Positions 7,260 to 10,861 of a stretch of DNA of 10,861 bases are shown here, in pieces; the stretch's first letter is position 1; every line of letters starts with the position of its first letter. The position numbers and the translations under genes are program-made. Location of the stretch: positions 1-10,861 of the forward strand of contig CAZLWR010000030.1 of assembly GCA_964563595.1 (NCBI GenBank), read 5' to 3'. This DNA is from CALMFT01 sp964563595 (GTDB lineage Bacteria; Patescibacteriota; Gracilibacteria; Absconditabacterales; Absconditicoccaceae). The notes under the pieces are model-generated. The model was not told the DNA's origin. It did no database searches and saw only the letters and a program-made list of their open reading frames with translations.

Positions 7260-7899
7260 ATTTATCGGGCGGTGTTTCGTCTTCTTCTTCTTCTTCTTCT
7301 TCGAGCAACATCATACCCACCAGGAAAATGAGTACTCCTGCCAGTACTGCGATAAGCATTCAGATTATTCCAAGTTCTACAACTTGTTTATGGATGATAT
7401 AAGTACCCAACAAACTTAATCCTACTGCTAGTGTAACATATCCGTAGTAAGAAAATAATGATTCTTGCTTGATATTATAGCTATCCAGGATAGGGTTTTC
7501 ATAGACCGTCCCAAGCCCGCTCGCGATGACCAGGAACAGAATGAAATTGGGATTGAGTGCAAGATACCGACTAGTGAGGTGAAGATTTCGTAATTGTGTT
7601 TGTTGAACAAGTAAGATAACAAGATACAAGGTTATGAGTAGTGGGAAAAGATAGTGTTTATTGAGAATCGCTAGTCCTTGTCGCCATGCTAGTGTTCAAG
7701 AGCTGAGATCTCCACTAATCTTTGTGTGGTCAAGCTGCATGGTGCTCAATGGTTTTGCTTTGTCGGAAAGGATAATATATCGATGTGCGATGGCAGCTGG
7801 TATAATCAAAATAGGCAAACCAAGGATAATAAGCAAAAGTCCTCAGATACCATCTGCTATGATATGCTTGCGATATACTAATGTTTTACGGAGTCTCAT
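7258..7899 (-). CDS. Polytopic membrane protein with poly-glutamate tail, unknown function
   Basis: This 213-aa protein has three UGA-Gly codons. About five hydrophobic segments are visible (around residues 16-37, 82-98, 118-130, 150-167 and 175-197). They are followed by a short, very acidic cytoplasmic-looking tail with seven consecutive Glu, then DETPPDK. Between the first two helices is a polar loop (about 40-75). The ATG at 7899 overlaps the end of the upstream glycosyltransferase gene by 14 bases in another frame, so the two are translationally coupled and last in the operon. I do not recognise the family. The context suggests a role beside lipid-linked sugar transfer, such as a flippase partner or scaffold, but that is inference only. 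The Glu tract is encoded by a seven-copy GAA repeat. Confidence 0.78.
7282..7302. repeat. (TTC)7 / (GAA)7 trinucleotide tract inside a gene
   Basis: Seven perfect TTC copies on the plus strand encode seven Glu in the minus-strand membrane protein. The count can change by slippage in steps of three without breaking the frame, altering only the length of the acidic tail. Confidence 0.85.
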
Positions 7900-8839
7900 C
7901 TTTATAGAGTAACTTTTTAGTCAGTCTTAGATTTTCTTCAATCAATATTCTATTTCTACCTACTACATCTCAGATGATGCCTACTGACAAGAAAGTACAG
8001 CCAATGGTAGTAAGAATGCCTCAAATGACTAGCGATTGGATCTTGCCGCTGCCAAGGTCGGTAAACATATAGAAATATAAGAAACGGATAATGAAAGACA
8101 TACCAATAATCAGAAAAGGAATACTTGCCCCAAAAAAGATTCTAAAAGGTTCATACATCGTATATACTCTGATAATGCTTGTTGCTGATTTTTTCATGTG
8201 CACCCGGATGTTTGCAAACAATCTGGATGGGCGAGTAGGTGCATTGGTAGTTATATCAATTCGCTCAATATGAAGACCCTTTTTGTAGGCCTGTAAGATA
8301 GTATCGATCACATAGCTAAATCTGACTGTTACATTGAGTACCTCTAAGGATTCTTTGCTGTAGGCTCTGAATCAACTTACTGCATCTGGTATTTCAATAC
8401 CGGTAAAGAATCACATAATTACATTACCAAGTTTTTGGAATATTTTTTTGTATCGTTTAAAATGAGCAACTTTCCCGGGATTTCTATCACCAATAACCAT
8501 GTCTGCTTTCCCATCCACGATAGGTTTTACCAGGGCTGGAATATATTTGGAAGGGTATTGATTATCGGCATCAGTATTGACTACGATATCGGCTCCGTGT
8601 GAGAGACAATATGCTACTCAGATCCTAAAGGCAGTTCACAAACCTCTATTGGATGGGAACTTGATAATATGATGTACGCCATGTGCTTTCGCAACTGCTG
8701 CGGTTCTGTCTGTTGAGCCATCATCCACGACCAATATTTCTATCTCATCGATTCAGGGTATAGATTTTGGTAGCTCCTTTAATACTTGGGGCAAGTGATC
8801 TTCTTCGTTTTTACAGGGAATTTGAATAATAAGTTTCAT
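7886..8839 (-). CDS. GT2 polyprenyl-phosphate glycosyltransferase (DPM1/GtrB type)
   Basis: This 317-aa protein has seven UGA-Gly codons. The N-terminal GT-A domain shows MKLIIQIPCKNEE, VVDDGSTD (Asp39, Asp40), N-R-G-L-G-T-A (64-70), the metal-binding D-A-D (90-92) and S-G-F-R-A (155-159), all typical of dolichyl/undecaprenyl-phosphate mannosyl- or glucosyltransferases. Two C-terminal membrane helices (about 233-255 and 268-290) and the ending V-G-R-N-R-x-L-I-E-E-N fit the GtrB/ArnC-like subtype. It should move a hexose from a nucleotide sugar to polyprenyl phosphate at the inner face of the membrane; the sugar cannot be told from sequence. Conserved glycines in G-L-G, S-G-F-R-A and I-P-G-I are UGA codons. 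ATG at 8839 precedes the first strand directly. It lies 57 bases after the DUF1616-like gene. Confidence 0.92.
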
Positions 8840-8896
8840 AATATGTTATTGAGGTATTAAAATCATAAGGTACTGAGTATATTGTTAAGTAACTTT

Positions 8897-9295
8897 TTAT
8901 GCAAGTATGTTGTCGGATTTTTCTATTCAGCTTATTTTTTGTGTTCATTTCCATATTTTCCATCCGCTGCTAGCTCCGATTACTACTAGACATGTTCACC
9001 ACACGAGTCGCTGTGTGATGGGCAATCCCATGAGATTCAGGTAAAATACGAGCAGAGGAATGACACTAATAGAAAAGGCAAAACTCAAGGCAATAATCTC
9101 CAATAGATCTATTTCTGATTCAGCAAATAATGCTTTGGTGACTCGATAGCCTGGCAAAAACAATAAGCAAACTGACCCAAAAACAATACGAGGTATATCT
9201 ACTGTTCGTCCTTCATAGTAATTGCTGATGAGCAAAATCACCGCAAGAACTGCGAGCAAAAGTAAGGACCAAAGTAGTTGTTTTTGTAGTGACAT
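8897..9295 (-). CDS. DUF1616-like small membrane protein
   Basis: This 132-aa protein has three UGA-Gly codons. Hydrophobic helices lie at about residues 8-24, 34-48, 65-90 and 96-110. The stretch R-I-V-F-G-S-V-C-L-L-F-L-P-G-Y (36-50), followed by ALF and then a helix with I-A-L-S-F-A-F-S-I-S-V-I-P-L (68-81), is the pattern I associate with DUF1616, a membrane family of unknown function in archaea and bacteria that often sits near glycosyltransferases. It is shorter than full DUF1616 proteins and keeps only the conserved membrane core. The ATG at 9295 is 39 bases downstream of the GT-C-like gene, within the same operon. Its role is unknown; the context suggests surface glycan or lipid-linked sugar assembly. 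Confidence 0.78.
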
Positions 9296-9334
9296 ATATG
9301 CTAGCTAAAGACTAAAGGCGGAAAGCTGAAAGCT

Positions 9335-10861
9335 TTATTTTGTTTTTGTTCGATCTATTTGATACCAAGCAAAATAAGGAGCAGTTCATCAAGACAAGAG
9401 TGTGAAGCATCAACCAGAGTAATTTTCTTCGGGTGGTTGTTTGCTACCGATATAAAGATAGGTCGGTGTTCATACGATGCTTGGATAATCTATAGCCAGA
9501 TTTTTGCATTTATTCTGAGGGCTTCGTCCATACCGTTTATCGGCTCGTCATTGGGAATCATCACCTCGTGTATTGAGATCAAATAATCAGGGAGCTAAGA
9601 CTTGTCAGGGCATCCGTCATTGTATCCGCGGACTGTATCGGATTCCTGGAACTATAATTGTTATATCATTGGACAAGTTTTTGCCCGTATCACGAATAAA
9701 ATTGAATTCTGCTGCTTCAATAATAGGCGGATGTATAATACGATAGCCATATCGTAGATAATAACTTTGTAGAGCAAGAATGCATCCTATAATGCATGCC
9801 GCCCATCGTTTCTTAGGTAAACTATAAAACATATACCCGGTACTGATGCACAAAAATACATCCAGGTAGCCAATCATTCTTTGAAAGAAAAATCCCTGTC
9901 CAAGTACTCGTATAAGTAATAAGGAGGATATAATGGTAATCAGATTATATTCTTTTTTTCTACATAGCAATATGATTCCTACGATGCCACTGATGAAGAC
10001 TGGTCGTGAGGTCATAAGATATTCAGTTAGAGTAAGGAAGGTGCCTCAGGCTTGATATCATTGATTCAGAGTAGGGACATCTATAGATTGGAAGAAGGCC
10101 TTAAATACAGGCAAGACCAAAGTATCCCGAAAAGGTAATAAGATAGGTAAGACGATAATCCCAGTAATTAAAAATGAAAAAATAAGCTGAATGACAGTTT
10201 TACTCTCTTTACGATACAGTAATAAGGGTATCCGTAGCAGTGCTACCAGTCATATAATGGCGGCCGATGGTCTGTTAAGTAAACTAACAGCAATGATAAA
10301 GGGTATCGTTTGCCAGATAGTACGTTTGGATCGCGATCGGATCGTGACACAAATGAGAAATAATCCTACGATTTGTTTCCAATAAGATCGCCAATAAGCT
10401 GCGTATTGAGTGAATGATAAAGAGCAAAGAATAAGAGCTCGTAGGCCTACTTTTTTGTTGATACTTGCTCAGGCAAGATAAACTCATAGCAGCGATAAGA
10501 CACTGACCATGAGCCAGCCTCGAGTGAGCCGATTATCATGAAAGCCTATGCCAAGTTGCTGGACTGCACTTCCTATCATTCCCAAGAGGGGCTCATACAT
10601 ATTTTGTATTCGATGGGGGAGCTGGATAAAGTCCCATTGCGTGCCTAATTGTGCATAACTCAAAAACATAGATTTGTATAGCCCTGGATCGTATCCCAAA
10701 GGGATTGGGCTGTTTATAAATCAAAAACCTCTGATTATGAGGGTGAAAATAAGAGCTGCTATGACAATGGCAATAAGTATATGGTTGATTGTTATAAAGT
10801 ACTGTTGTCATATAACTATTTCTATATTTAGTACAATATAAACTCTAGACCTGCTTAGTCT
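9335..10861 (-). CDS. GT-C-like polytopic membrane glycosyltransferase (5' end outside window)
   Basis: 508 residues are visible, with about fifteen UGA-Gly codons, and the frame is still open at the window edge. No in-frame ATG, GTG or TTG occurs in the first 54 visible codons, so the start lies beyond the window. A first membrane helix (about residues 27-44) is followed by an outside loop with GYDPGLY (56-62), the position where GT-C enzymes carry their conserved acidic residue. Many further helices follow, with an N-R-P-S-A-A motif near 10262-10276 and L-G-Q-G-F-F-F-Q-R-M further on. A soluble C-terminal region of roughly 115 residues ends in DRTKTK. This architecture fits GT39/GT83-like enzymes that use polyprenyl-phosphate sugars outside the membrane, as the downstream GT2 would supply. 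The exact family is uncertain. Confidence 0.8.

Noticed and set aside
9321..9342. Hairpin AAAGCT-GAA-AGCTTT followed by T-run as a terminator
   Set aside because: Its T-run is on the plus strand, where no gene ends; for the minus-strand operon the polarity is wrong, so it is probably chance.
10593..10811. Minus-strand frame starting at ATG 10811 as the start of the GT-C-like gene
   Set aside because: It is in a different frame, is Cys/His/Tyr-rich without membrane helices, and ends quickly; the other frame gives a clear first helix and the GYDPG loop.
1..10861. CRISPR array, insertion sequence or tRNA genes
   Set aside because: No regularly spaced direct repeats, transposase motifs or cloverleaf-type sequence were seen on either strand.

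Overview
The window only makes sense if UGA is read as glycine (genetic code 25). With the standard code, the two largest plus-strand genes and all four minus-strand genes break into short pieces. With UGA as Gly they become long continuous frames ending only in UAA or UAG, with about 61 in-frame UGA codons in total. Two observations fix glycine rather than tryptophan. First, UGA in one of three paralogs aligns with GGG or GGA in the other two at a conserved E-P/Q-G site. Second, UGA supplies the conserved glycines of a family 2 glycosyltransferase (N-R-G-L-G and S-G-F-R-A), while Trp is written UGG throughout. Code 25 is known from the CPR/Patescibacteria lineages Absconditabacteria (SR1) and Gracilibacteria (BD1-5/GN02). 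The window is most likely chromosomal DNA from one of these; I cannot tell which.

Layout. Positions 1-204 hold the end of a small membrane protein with a GC-rich terminator. Positions 221-1912 hold a promoter and two tandem genes (A and B) of a family I do not recognise (267 and 268 aa). Positions 1919-2287 hold a second small membrane protein, visibly GC-richer than its surroundings, with the same two-hairpin 3' end as the first. Positions 2381-2888 hold a LabA-like NYN/PIN-fold nuclease and its terminator. After a non-coding gap, 3130-4006 hold the third paralog (C, 269 aa) with a strong terminator. Positions 4095-7209 hold a two-gene operon (D, 581 aa; E, 451 aa) whose proteins appear to be built from tandem TIR-like alpha/beta units.

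A convergent minus-strand operon fills 7258-10861. In transcription order it encodes a polytopic GT-C-like membrane protein (5' end outside the window), a DUF1616-like membrane protein, a DPM/GtrB-type polyprenyl-phosphate glycosyltransferase, and an unknown membrane protein with a poly-glutamate tail. Together these look like a lipid-linked sugar and cell-surface glycan module. A probable bidirectional terminator at 7235-7259 separates the two halves.

The left half (A, B, nuclease, C, D, E and two small membrane proteins) is the candidate undescribed system: a triplicated unknown family, a predicted RNase-fold enzyme and TIR-like repeat proteins, most starting behind similar TTGAC-type promoters without a visible Shine-Dalgarno site. 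A shared function is inference from proximity. No RNA genes, CRISPR array or insertion sequence were seen.
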